A stretch of 64,000 bases of DNA from Flagellimonas aurea (GTDB taxonomy: Bacteria; Bacteroidota; Bacteroidia; Flavobacteriales; Flavobacteriaceae): the NCBI RefSeq assembly GCF_017313785.1, contig NZ_JAFLNL010000009.1:1-64000 (forward strand). Reading direction: 5' to 3'. Both the position numbers and the translations under genes were made by a program. Numbering within the stretch: the first letter of the stretch is position 1; the number at the start of each line of letters is the position of its first letter. The notes beneath the pieces were generated by a model, which made no database searches, was not told where the DNA came from, and saw only the letters and a list, made by a program, of their open reading frames with translations. Shown one piece after another: positions 7,826-15,350 of this stretch.

Positions 7826-8760
7826 TTTTCCTGCAATATTTTTTTCAATACGATCTGTGCGGAATAGATCCTGTTTTTGGCCTGTTCCACCACCAAGGAT
7901 TGTTCTCCATCCAAAACGGCGTCCTCCACGATCATGTTTCTTCGAACGGGAAGGCAGTGCATAAACTTGGCATGTCCCAATTTTTCTTTGGTAATGGTCC
8001 AGTTTTTATCCTTGTTCAATACTTTCCCGTAATCCGAATAGCTGCTCCAGTTTTTCACGTATACAAAATCCGCATCCTCCAGTGCCTTGTCCTGATCGTA
8101 TTCAATTTGACATCCTTGGGTCAGTTCCGCATTGAGTTCATATCCTTCGGGATGTGTGATTACAAAATCAGCATCTTGCATCTTCATCATCTGAACAAAG
8201 GAGTTGGCCACCGCATGTGGCAATGCTTTGGGGTGCGGAGCCCAAGACAAAACTACTTTCGGTCTCTTTTTTACTTCATTCTCCTTCAAAGTAATGGCAT
8301 CCGCCAAAGCCTGAAGTGGGTGCCCCACGGAACTCTCCATGTTTACCACTGGAATGGTGGCGTACTTGGCAAATCCGTTGATTACCTCCTCGGCTTCGTC
8401 CTTTTCTTTGTCCACCAAACCTGCAAATGCCCGTATTGCAACAATGTCGGCGTATTGGGAAACTACTTGGGCAGCTTCTTTTATATGTTCCGAAGTACCC
8501 TGATCCATCACGGTGCCATCACCATATTCCAGTGCCCAACCTTCGTTGCCAAAATTCATGATCATTACTTCCATGCCAAGGTTCATGGCGGCTTTTTGTG
8601 TACTCAAACGGGTCCTTAGGCTATTGTTGAAAAACAACAGGCATATTGTTTTCCGTTTGCCCAAACCTTCAAATAGGTAAGGGTCTTTTTTTAGGGTTAT
8701 TGCTTCGTCCACCCAATCGGGTAGGGATTCTATATCGTTTACGGATAAATAATGCTTCAT
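7822..8760 (-). CDS. argF': N-acylornithine carbamoyltransferase (ArgF'-type)
   Basis: The enzyme transfers a carbamoyl group to acylated ornithine to give acylcitrulline. The 312-residue protein carries a carbamoyl-phosphate loop variant FFNNSLRTRLS (43-53) instead of the STRTR of true ArgF, the TVMDQGTSEHI segment (83-93), HPLQALADA, and HCLPVRR near the C-terminus. From memory of the characterised enzymes, the residue in the T-x-E-H segment is Glu in the acetylornithine enzyme of Xanthomonas and Pro in the succinylornithine enzyme of Bacteroides; here it is Ser90, so the acyl group cannot be assigned. Its ATG shares a base with the argD stop (TAATG). Confidence 0.93.
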   Translation of the reverse strand: MKHYLSVNDIESLPDWVDEAITLKKDPYLFEGLGKRKTICLLFFNNSLRTRLSTQKAAMNLGMEVMIMNFGNEGWALEYGDGTVMDQGTSEHIKEAAQVVSQYADIVAIRAFAGLVDKEKDEAEEVINGFAKYATIPVVNMESSVGHPLQALADAITLKENEVKKRPKVVLSWAPHPKALPHAVANSFVQMMKMQDADFVITHPEGYELNAELTQGCQIEYDQDKALEDADFVYVKNWSSYSDYGKVLNKDKNWTITKEKLGHAKFMHCLPVRRNMIVEDAVLDGEQSLVVEQAKNRIYSAQIVLKKILQEK

Positions 8761-9884
8761 TATAATGCTTTTTTCAGCGCTTCAAAAAATAGGTCAATGT
8801 CTTCTTTGGTGATGTTCAATGCAGGTAAAAACCGCAATAACTTTTTGTTTTTGGCACTTCCCGTGAACATGTGCTGTTCCAGAATCATTTTCTTGCGTAG
8901 GTCGGCAACTTCAAAATCGAATTCCAATCCAATCATTAATCCTCTCCCCTTTACTTTTTTGATTTCTGGTATCTCAGCAGCTTTTTCCCTAAAATAGGCT
9001 CCAAGTTCTGATGCATTTTCTATCAGGTTTTCACTTTCCAAAACCTCTAAAACTGCAAGACTGGCGGCACAGGCCAAATGGTTGCCACCAAAGGTGGTGC
9101 CCAAGAGTCCGTATGATGGTTTAAACTTTTCGTGAATCAAAATACCACCTACTGGAAAACCGTTCCCCATGCCCTTGGCTATGGAAATGATGTCGGGTTC
9201 TATACCATGATGTTGAAAAGCAAAAAACTTACCGCTACGGCCATAGCCCGATTGTACTTCATCGGCAATAAGCACAACATTATGTTCCTTGCATTTTTTG
9301 GCGATCAATTGGAAGAATTCCGTGGTGGGCTCGTCCAAACCGCCGACACCTTGAATGGCTTCCAAAATCACGGTACAGTATTCATCACTTTCAATGGCTT
9401 TTTCAAAGGCATCAAAATCGTTTAAAGGCAAGAAAGTGACTTCTTGTTGTTTGTTGATGGGTGCATTGATGCTCGGGTTGTCCGTTGCGGCAACTGCTGC
9501 CGAGGTTCTTCCGTGAAAACTATTGGTAAAAGCGATCACTTTTGATTTTCCTGTGTGGAACGAGGCCATCTTCAGTGCATTTTCGTTGGCTTCGGCGCCC
9601 GAATTGCACATAAAAAGGTCATAGTTTTCACAACCAGACAAATCACCAAGCTTTTGTGCCAATGCTTCTTGCAACGGGTTTTGTACCGAATTGCTGTAGA
9701 AGGCCATTTGGTCCAATTGTTCCTTGATTCGTTTTACGTAGTGCGGATGTGTATGGCCAATGGAGATTACGGCATGACCACCATAAAAATCCAAATATTT
9801 TTCCCCTTTGTCATCCCAGACCTCAATGCCCTTTGCCTTTACTGGAGTGACATTATATAGCGGGTATACGTCGAATAGTTTCAT
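8760..9884 (-). CDS. argD: Acylornithine aminotransferase
   Basis: This is a PLP-dependent class III aminotransferase of 374 residues that converts N-acylglutamate semialdehyde to N-acylornithine with glutamate as donor. Features seen: FCNSG-type motif CNSGAEANENALK, SFHGRTSAAVAATD, EAIQGVGG, the PLP-binding DEVQSGYGRSG, and the Schiff-base Lys in ISIAKGMGNGFPVGG. GTTFGGNHLAC follows, as expected for the ArgD group. It overlaps argF' by one base and is separated from proC by 100 bp that hold a 16-bp-arm palindrome. Some ArgD enzymes also serve lysine synthesis; that cannot be judged here. Confidence 0.95.
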   Translation of the reverse strand: MKLFDVYPLYNVTPVKAKGIEVWDDKGEKYLDFYGGHAVISIGHTHPHYVKRIKEQLDQMAFYSNSVQNPLQEALAQKLGDLSGCENYDLFMCNSGAEANENALKMASFHTGKSKVIAFTNSFHGRTSAAVAATDNPSINAPINKQQEVTFLPLNDFDAFEKAIESDEYCTVILEAIQGVGGLDEPTTEFFQLIAKKCKEHNVVLIADEVQSGYGRSGKFFAFQHHGIEPDIISIAKGMGNGFPVGGILIHEKFKPSYGLLGTTFGGNHLACAASLAVLEVLESENLIENASELGAYFREKAAEIPEIKKVKGRGLMIGLEFDFEVADLRKKMILEQHMFTGSAKNKKLLRFLPALNITKEDIDLFFEALKKAL

Positions 9885-9902
9885 AATTTCTTATTTGTCA
9901 TC

Positions 9903-9961
9903 TCGAGCGCAGTCGAGAGGTACACTTATTTTTTAAGGTCTCGCATCTCGACTGCGCTCGA
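9903..9961. repeat. Dispersed palindrome, perfect 16-bp arms (proC-argD gap)
   Basis: TCGAGCGCAGTCGAGA (9903-9918) and its exact inverse TCTCGACTGCGCTCGA (9946-9961) flank a 27-bp loop. A close relative of the whole unit sits in the next upstream gap at 10801-10864. It fills nearly the entire 100-bp interval between proC and argD. Such a stem could act as a weak attenuator or as an mRNA-stability element, or simply be a mobile REP-like repeat. Confidence 0.8.
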
Positions 9962-9984
9962 TGTGACAGCTCGACCTGATAGCT

Positions 9985-10779
9985 TTATCCTTTTCTGATT
10001 TGACTGATTTTTTCATACGAGGATACAATTCCCCTGATCAACGATGAGCTCAATCCTTGGTGCTCCATTTCGTTCAAACCTTCAATGGTGCATCCTTTTG
10101 GGGTGGTTACGCGATCAATTTCTTCTTCTGGGTGACTTCCTGACTCAATCAACAGGCTTGCGGCACCGTTACAGGTATGCATGGCCAGCTCTTGTGCTTC
10201 CTTGGCATCAAACCCCAATTGAATGGCGCCTTGGGTGGTGGCACGTATCAAACGCATCCAAAAAGCAATCCCGCTCGCACAGATTACGGTAGCAGCTTGC
10301 ATTTGGTCTTCTGGAATTTCCATAGTATGCCCCATTCGGTTGAAAATGGCCTTGGCCAAATCGATTCTTTTCTTGCCGAGCTCGTTGGAGCAAATGCAGG
10401 TCATGGATTTGCCTACGGAGATTGCCGTGTTGGGCATACTTCGGATGATGAACTTGTCCGACCCGATGATTTCCTCGATTCTAGGAATCTTAAAACCCGT
10501 AATGGTACTGATGATCACGTGCTTTTCGGTAAGAAGATCTTTGGCTTCGTTCAAAATATGGGCAAAATGCCCTGGCTGAACGGCGAAGATCAATATATCC
10601 GAATTTTTCACCGCTTCATTATTGTCCGAAGTAACGGTTACGATTCCATATTTTTCAAACTCCTGAATGGATTTGGTGTTCCGTTTGGTAAGGTACATGG
10701 TGGTGGCTCCGTTGCTGTGCAAAATGCCTTTGGCAATGGCCAATCCCAAGTTACCTGCTCCTATGATGGCTACTTTCAT
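9985..10779 (-). CDS. proC: Pyrroline-5-carboxylate reductase
   Basis: The 264-residue protein begins MKVAIIGAGNLGLAIAKGI, a Rossmann dinucleotide-binding start, and contains IIRSMPNTAISVGKSMT and the C-terminal GAASLLIESGSHPEEEIDRVTTPKG region that binds the substrate in ProC dimers. It reduces pyrroline-5-carboxylate to proline with NAD(P)H. Its place between argC and argD ties proline to arginine metabolism, since glutamate semialdehyde and pyrroline-5-carboxylate interconvert. The gene is flanked on both sides by related palindromic repeats. Placement of proC within arg operons is seen in other Bacteroidota. Confidence 0.95.
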   Translation of the reverse strand: MKVAIIGAGNLGLAIAKGILHSNGATTMYLTKRNTKSIQEFEKYGIVTVTSDNNEAVKNSDILIFAVQPGHFAHILNEAKDLLTEKHVIISTITGFKIPRIEEIIGSDKFIIRSMPNTAISVGKSMTCICSNELGKKRIDLAKAIFNRMGHTMEIPEDQMQAATVICASGIAFWMRLIRATTQGAIQLGFDAKEAQELAMHTCNGAASLLIESGSHPEEEIDRVTTPKGCTIEGLNEMEHQGLSSSLIRGIVSSYEKISQIRKG

Positions 10780-10800
10780 GGTTTCTTAAGTTTTGTCATC

Positions 10801-10864
10801 TCGAGCGCAGTCGAGAGATGTTTCAAAATTTTTGCGTGTGGTCTCGCATCTCGGCTCCGCTCGA
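10801..10864. repeat. Dispersed palindrome, near-perfect 16-bp arms (argC-proC gap)
   Basis: The left arm TCGAGCGCAGTCGAGA is identical to that at 9903-9918. The right arm TCTCGGCTCCGCTCGA (10849-10864) differs from the exact inverse at two bases. The flanks (TTTTGTCATC before, TGTGACAGCTCGACCT after) are also shared with the copy at 9903, so the two are copies of one repeat element rather than chance stems. Confidence 0.8.
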
Positions 10865-10887
10865 TGTGACAGCTCGACCTCGTAATT

Positions 10888-11862
10888 TTAAAATACGCCT
10901 GCCTTCAACAACAGACCTTCGGTTTCGGGGAAACCGAACATTAGGTTCATATTTTGTACTGCCTGTCCCGATGCCCCTTTCAATAAATTATCAATGGCCG
11001 ATGTAACCAAAAGAATATCATCGTGTTTGTGCAAATGGATGTGGCACTGATTGGTGTTTACTACTTGTTTTAGATGCAGTTCTTCATCCGACATGTGGGT
11101 GAATGCAGCGTCTTTGTAAAAATCGTTGTACAGCTTCTTCGCATCTTCCAAGTTGCCGTTGTATTTGGTGTACGCCGTGGCCAAAATTCCACGGGTGAAG
11201 TTGCCGCGATTCGGTAAAAACATCAATTTACCAACGGAATTTCCGAATGAATTCAAGCTTTCACCGATTTCGCCCAAATGTTGGTGCGTAAAAGGTTTAT
11301 ACCATGAAACGTTGTTGTTCCTCCAGCTAAAATGCGAGGTGTCGGACAGTCCAACGCCTGCCCCAGTACTTCCTGTAACGGCGTTGATATGGACGTCATC
11401 ACCTAACAGACCTGCTTTTGCCAAAGGCAACAGGGCCAATTGTATGGCGGTGGCAAAACAACCTGGATTGGCAATGGCCTCAGCGGTCTGCATGGCAGAC
11501 TTGTTCAGTTCGGGAAGCCCATAAATAAATCGTTGACCATTAAAATTGGAATCCGCTTGTAACCTAAAATCGTTGCTGAGGTCAATGATTTTTGTTGATG
11601 CTGAAAATTGGTTCTCGTTCAAAAATGAAGTCGAGTTACCATGTCCCAAACAAAGAAAGACTACATCGACCTTTGGATTTATCTCTCCTGAGAATTTCAA
11701 TTCAGTTTGTCCCAGCAAATCTTGGTGGGCGGAACTGATGGGCTTTCCCGCTCTTGTGGTACTGTATACAAAATCGATTTGGGCCTTGGGATGGTTGAGC
11801 AGAATCCTGATCAATTCACCACCTGTGTAACCCGAACCTCCTATGATTCCTGCTTTGATCAT
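10888..11862 (-). CDS. argC: N-acyl-gamma-glutamyl-phosphate reductase
   Basis: The enzyme reduces acylglutamyl phosphate to the semialdehyde with NADPH. The 324-residue protein opens IKAGIIGGSGYTGGELIRIL (cofactor loop) and has the active-site cysteine in AIANPGCFATAIQLALLPL, then VTGSTGAGVGLSDTSHFSWR and NRGNFTRGILATAY, all characteristic of ArgC. Its start overlaps the argG stop by four bases. Length matches the Bacteroidota type 1 form. Nothing odd is seen. Confidence 0.96.
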   Translation of the reverse strand: MIKAGIIGGSGYTGGELIRILLNHPKAQIDFVYSTTRAGKPISSAHQDLLGQTELKFSGEINPKVDVVFLCLGHGNSTSFLNENQFSASTKIIDLSNDFRLQADSNFNGQRFIYGLPELNKSAMQTAEAIANPGCFATAIQLALLPLAKAGLLGDDVHINAVTGSTGAGVGLSDTSHFSWRNNNVSWYKPFTHQHLGEIGESLNSFGNSVGKLMFLPNRGNFTRGILATAYTKYNGNLEDAKKLYNDFYKDAAFTHMSDEELHLKQVVNTNQCHIHLHKHDDILLVTSAIDNLLKGASGQAVQNMNLMFGFPETEGLLLKAGVF

Positions 11863-13046
11863 GAATCTTGGTTTACGTGGTTGGCTATTTTCCCTGAGTT
11901 CGACAAAATTTTGATAAAGCCCTTGGCATCGTCAGCGGTCCAACCTTTGTTCATTTCGCCATAACTTCCAAAGGAAGCGTTCATCAAATCGTGTTGTGAA
12001 GTGATGCCGTTCAAGTCGAATCGGTAGGGGTGCAACGTGACGAAAACATCGCCCGATACATGTTTTTGGGTGTCGGTCAAAAAGGCTTCGATGTTTCGCA
12101 TCACCTCGTCCAAATAGTTGCCTTCGTGCAATAGCATGCCATAAAAATTGCCCATTTGCTCTTTCTGATATTGTTGCCACTTGCTCAAGGTGTGTTTTTC
12201 CAACAAATGGTGCGCTTTTATTATGATCAATGGAGCTGCGGCTTCAAAACCGACCCGTCCTTTGATTCCGATAATCGTGTCTCCAACGTGGATATCTCTG
12301 CCAATAGCGTATTTTGATGCAATGGCGGACAATTTTTCGATGTTGGCCACAGGAGTGTCCTGCTCGCCGTCCAATGCAATTAATTCACCTTTTTTAAAGG
12401 TCAACTTCAACTCTTTGGATAGTTCTTTTTCTAATTGGCTCGGGTACGCACTTTCTGGTAATGAAAGGTGAGAAGTCAAGGTTTCATCGCCTCCCACGGA
12501 CGTGCCCCATAATCCTCGGTTTACGGAATATTTGGCTTTTTCCCAGGAGTAATCGATACCGTTTTGTTGTAGGTAGTTGATTTCTTCCTCCCTTGCCAAT
12601 TTTTTATCCCTTATCGGCGTAATGATCTTGATGTCTGGGGCCAAGATTTGAAAGATCATATCGAACCTAACCTGATCGTTTCCTGCTCCCGTGCTTCCAT
12701 GGGCAATGCATTTGGCGCCAATTTTTTTGGCGTGGTTCACAATCTCGATAGCCTGAACGATTCGTTCCGCGCTTACGGAAAGTGGATAGGTGTTGTTTCG
12801 GAGCACATTTCCGAAGATAAGATATTTCAACACTTTCTCATAAAATGTTGCAACGGCGTCAATAGAGGTGTAGCTAGTTGCGCCAAGGGCAAGCGCTTTT
12901 TCCTCGATTTCCTCGATTTCAGTTTTGCTGAAACCGCCCGTGTTCACACTTACGGCATGCACTTCAAAACCTTCTTCCTGTGATAGGTATTTGGCACAGT
13001 ATGACGTATCCAATCCACCACTATATGCTAAAACTAATTTTTCCAT
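11859..13046 (-). CDS. argG: Argininosuccinate synthase
   Basis: This ATP-dependent ligase joins citrulline and aspartate. The 395-residue protein begins EKLVLAYSGGLDTSYCAKYL, the pyrophosphatase-type P-loop SGGLDTS, and contains AHGSTGAGNDQVRFD, the citrulline/aspartate-binding segment, and YSVNRGLWGTSVGG. It is the second gene of the operon, overlapping argC by four bases (ATGA) and separated from the upstream acyltransferase by a 106-bp gap with repeats. Family assignment is certain. Confidence 0.97.
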   Translation of the reverse strand: MEKLVLAYSGGLDTSYCAKYLSQEEGFEVHAVSVNTGGFSKTEIEEIEEKALALGATSYTSIDAVATFYEKVLKYLIFGNVLRNNTYPLSVSAERIVQAIEIVNHAKKIGAKCIAHGSTGAGNDQVRFDMIFQILAPDIKIITPIRDKKLAREEEINYLQQNGIDYSWEKAKYSVNRGLWGTSVGGDETLTSHLSLPESAYPSQLEKELSKELKLTFKKGELIALDGEQDTPVANIEKLSAIASKYAIGRDIHVGDTIIGIKGRVGFEAAAPLIIIKAHHLLEKHTLSKWQQYQKEQMGNFYGMLLHEGNYLDEVMRNIEAFLTDTQKHVSGDVFVTLHPYRFDLNGITSQHDLMNASFGSYGEMNKGWTADDAKGFIKILSNSGKIANHVNQDS

Positions 13047-13060
13047 TTTTCTTTTATTTT

Positions 13061-13150
13061 GTCATTCCTGCCAAAGCAAGAATCCATTTATGTATTCTCA
13101 ATAGTTCGACTGCTCCTTCGACTGTGCTCGGGATGATAGCTCGAACTGAC
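13061..13150. repeat. Composite repeat between the acyltransferase gene and argG
   Basis: The gap contains GTCATTCCTGCCAAAGCAAG (a diverged relative of the common flavobacterial GTCATTCC hairpin) and a second unit with arms AGTTCGA (13103-13109) and TCGAACT (13141-13147) enclosing TTCGACTGTGCTCGGGATGA. Both are different from the TCGAGCGCAGTCGAGA repeats further along the operon, so at least three repeat types occupy arginine-operon junctions. Confidence 0.6.
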
Positions 13151-13152
13151 AA

Positions 13153-13767
13153 TTAATTATCTTTCTTTTTTAGGAAAAGGTGTTCCTTAATGCTTTTCAG
13201 CCTTTGAAACGCCTTTTTATTGAGTTTTTCAGGCTTGTGTTTTTTTGTATTGGGGTCGTACAGCATTCCTGTGCACAGGCACATCTTTTTTTCTGTGCGT
13301 GTAAGAATATCAAAGTTCTTACAGGTCTGACAACCTTTCCAAAATTCGGGGTCGTCCGTAAGTTCGGAAAATGTAACAGGTTTATAGCCCAGTTCGTAGT
13401 TCATTTTCATTACGGCAAGTCCCGTGGTGATGCCGAATATTTTGGCTTCGGGGAATTTTTTTCTGGATAGATCAAAAACGGCCTTTTTGATTTTTTTGGC
13501 AAGTCCTTGGTTTCTGTAATCGGGATGTACGATCAAACCAGAGTTGGCCACAAAATCCTTGTTCCCCCAGACCTCGATATAACAGAAACCCGCAAATTTA
13601 TCGCCATCCAAGGCAATGATGGCGTTTCCGTTCTGGAGGCGTTTTATTATATATTCGGGAGTGCGTCTGGCAATACCTGTACCGCGGACTTTGGCCGATT
13701 CGGTAATGGTATCGCTAATGATCTGTGCGTATTTAAAATGTGATTCGTTAGCAACAATAATTTCCAT
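13153..13767 (-). CDS. GNAT acyltransferase, likely acylglutamate synthase of the operon
   Basis: This is the first gene of the arginine operon, encoding 204 residues. A GNAT domain spans about residues 1-135 with the acyl-CoA loop VHPDYRNQGLAKKI (81-94). A C-terminal tail holds four cysteines, Cys146, Cys149, Cys163 and Cys165, spaced as CxxC and CxC, which could bind zinc or an iron-sulfur cluster. No argA or argJ gene is present, and the position fits the missing first step, glutamate acylation. I recall that a Bacteroides relative at the same position was proposed as an N-acylglutamate synthase from mutant fitness data. The acyl donor is unknown. The GNAT fold is sure; the role is inferred. 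Confidence 0.8.
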   Translation of the reverse strand: MEIIVANESHFKYAQIISDTITESAKVRGTGIARRTPEYIIKRLQNGNAIIALDGDKFAGFCYIEVWGNKDFVANSGLIVHPDYRNQGLAKKIKKAVFDLSRKKFPEAKIFGITTGLAVMKMNYELGYKPVTFSELTDDPEFWKGCQTCKNFDILTRTEKKMCLCTGMLYDPNTKKHKPEKLNKKAFQRLKSIKEHLFLKKKDN

Positions 13768-13953
13768 TGCAAGCGATTGTTCTGTAAAAAATTAAAAAAA
13801 TAGATTTGGTCGTTCTGCGGAAATGGACTCACCTATTTCCAATTGATATAATGCACCCTTACGGGCGACGACGACGGGGAGTAAATGGACTGATAGGAGC
13901 AGTGATGCTCAAAGTAAATGGTATGTACTGGTGTCCTTTCATTCTGAAGCTAA

Positions 13954-13978
13954 AGTACAAATTAATTCGAATTGTACT
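13954..13978. promoter_or_regulatory. Inverted repeat AGTACAA-N11-TTGTACT upstream of arginine operon
   Basis: Seven-base perfect arms (13954-13960, 13972-13978) surround a spacer that overlaps a second perfect palindrome, AATTCGAATT (13964-13973). The site lies about 190 bp upstream of the first arginine gene and just past the stop of the next upstream gene, within otherwise non-coding DNA (13768-13988). It could be an operator for arginine control, but no arg regulator gene is in the window and no second copy is seen. Confidence 0.3.
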
Positions 13979-13988
13979 AAAGTTGAGG

Positions 13989-15341
13989 TCACTTTTTGAG
14001 GAAATATAACTTTTTCGGCCCACTTCCTATTATTTCATAAATAAAAAACCCAATTACCAAAATGTATTCAATGGCCAATAACCAAAGATTTTCTTTGTAA
14101 TCGGGATTGGAATATGCATAGTAACTCAGAACAACGGCGAAGGACCACACGAATGGGAACCTGTAATCGGTAAACATGGCAATGCCCAAAAGAAACACCA
14201 CATACCAAGGATGCACGGTGCTGGAGAGGAAATAATAGCAGGCCAATGCAAGCATCATGGATGTGATGACGCTTTCCAGTTTTTGGTTTTTCCGAAGGAA
14301 AGCAAGCAACAAAATGATAACGATCACCACTTTTTGTATTACTGAACCATAGGAGTCTATCAATTCCCAGGGTTTGGCTTCATAATAAGTGACTGCAATC
14401 TTCTTAACGACATTGTATATGCTGGTATTGAACTCAAAATTGGTGAACCATAGCCCAACGGTATCCGAATAATTATCGATAAATACGGAGGAATAAAAAG
14501 GAAACAGCAAAGCCCCGCACCCCAATAGTATCAAAGCGTAAAAAACAACACTCTTTTTTAGCCCGAAGTATTTTACAAAAAGTGGCAGGAACATCAGGGG
14601 CATTAACTTTACCATGATGGAAATGGCATATATCGGGGTTGACCATAACCACTTGTTTTTTGAGATTAGATACAGGGCCCAAACAAAGAAAAAGAGCATT
14701 ACACCCTCAAAATGCAGGTTGCCCGTAAGTTCGATAATGATCAATGGATTCAAAAAGTACCAAAATGCCAAATGGTTGGCCTTGTTCAGGTGCTGTAAAA
14801 GCTTTCTTCCAAAATAGAGCACACCTAAATCGGCAAGAATCACTATCAATCGCATGGCAATGGTGGAACCCAGAACACTTCCTCCTCCCAAAATTGACGC
14901 AATGGCAAAAAGGACTTGGTTGATTGGCGGATAGTTGCTGTAGTGACGTGCATTGAGGTCGGTCATTCCCTCGTGCAGTTCCTTCATGCTAGGGAATGAT
15001 ACCGTGCCCTGCTCCATAATTTGGTCGGGTGTGTACAAATACGGATTGAAGCCGTTTTTGATGAGTTCTCCATCCCAAATAAACCGATAGAAATCCTGTG
15101 AAAGATTGGGCTCGGCAATCAAAAACATCAACCGAAAAAGTATCCCAACGACCAATAGGAACTTAAAGTTCCATTTTTCGAACTGGATAATTTTGGAAGT
15201 AAGATAAAAAAGTGCCCCATAGAGCATGAACAACTTAATGAAGTCCGTACGGACCAAGTTGTATGCAAAGCTCCAGTAGAACAGAATACAAGCGACAGCA
15301 AATAGTATCGGGTATCTGTGCAGTCGCCAATAAGATTGCAT
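13989..15341 (-). CDS. Multi-pass GT-C-type glycosyltransferase (mannosyltransferase-like)
   Basis: The 450-residue protein is almost entirely hydrophobic, with roughly eleven membrane segments. An extracytoplasmic loop after the second or third segment reads EPNLSQDFYRFIWDGELIK and FNPYLYTPDQI, the acidic loop pattern of polyprenyl-phosphate-sugar-dependent GT-C enzymes (GT87/DUF2029-like). It is the last gene of a co-directional run that includes a DPM1-like synthase, which would make the polyprenyl-phosphate sugar donor it needs. The acceptor is unknown. There are 9 bp between it and the next gene upstream. The family placement is probable rather than certain. Confidence 0.75.
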   Translation of the reverse strand: MQSYWRLHRYPILFAVACILFYWSFAYNLVRTDFIKLFMLYGALFYLTSKIIQFEKWNFKFLLVVGILFRLMFLIAEPNLSQDFYRFIWDGELIKNGFNPYLYTPDQIMEQGTVSFPSMKELHEGMTDLNARHYSNYPPINQVLFAIASILGGGSVLGSTIAMRLIVILADLGVLYFGRKLLQHLNKANHLAFWYFLNPLIIIELTGNLHFEGVMLFFFVWALYLISKNKWLWSTPIYAISIMVKLMPLMFLPLFVKYFGLKKSVVFYALILLGCGALLFPFYSSVFIDNYSDTVGLWFTNFEFNTSIYNVVKKIAVTYYEAKPWELIDSYGSVIQKVVIVIILLLAFLRKNQKLESVITSMMLALACYYFLSSTVHPWYVVFLLGIAMFTDYRFPFVWSFAVVLSYYAYSNPDYKENLWLLAIEYILVIGFFIYEIIGSGPKKLYFLKK

Positions 15342-15350
15342 GGTGTTTGT

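Noticed and set aside
7900-8619. A 239-codon open frame on the plus strand
   Set aside because: It is antisense to argF', whose motifs are all intact; the frame is a shadow.
9903-10864. Two similar repeats about 900 bp apart, considered as a CRISPR or insertion-sequence ends
   Set aside because: The units are palindromic, only two here, and enclose an intact proC in normal operon order with no transposase or spacer pattern.
10177-10869. A 230-codon plus-strand frame across proC
   Set aside because: It is antisense to proC and extends into a repeat; no start signal or motif.
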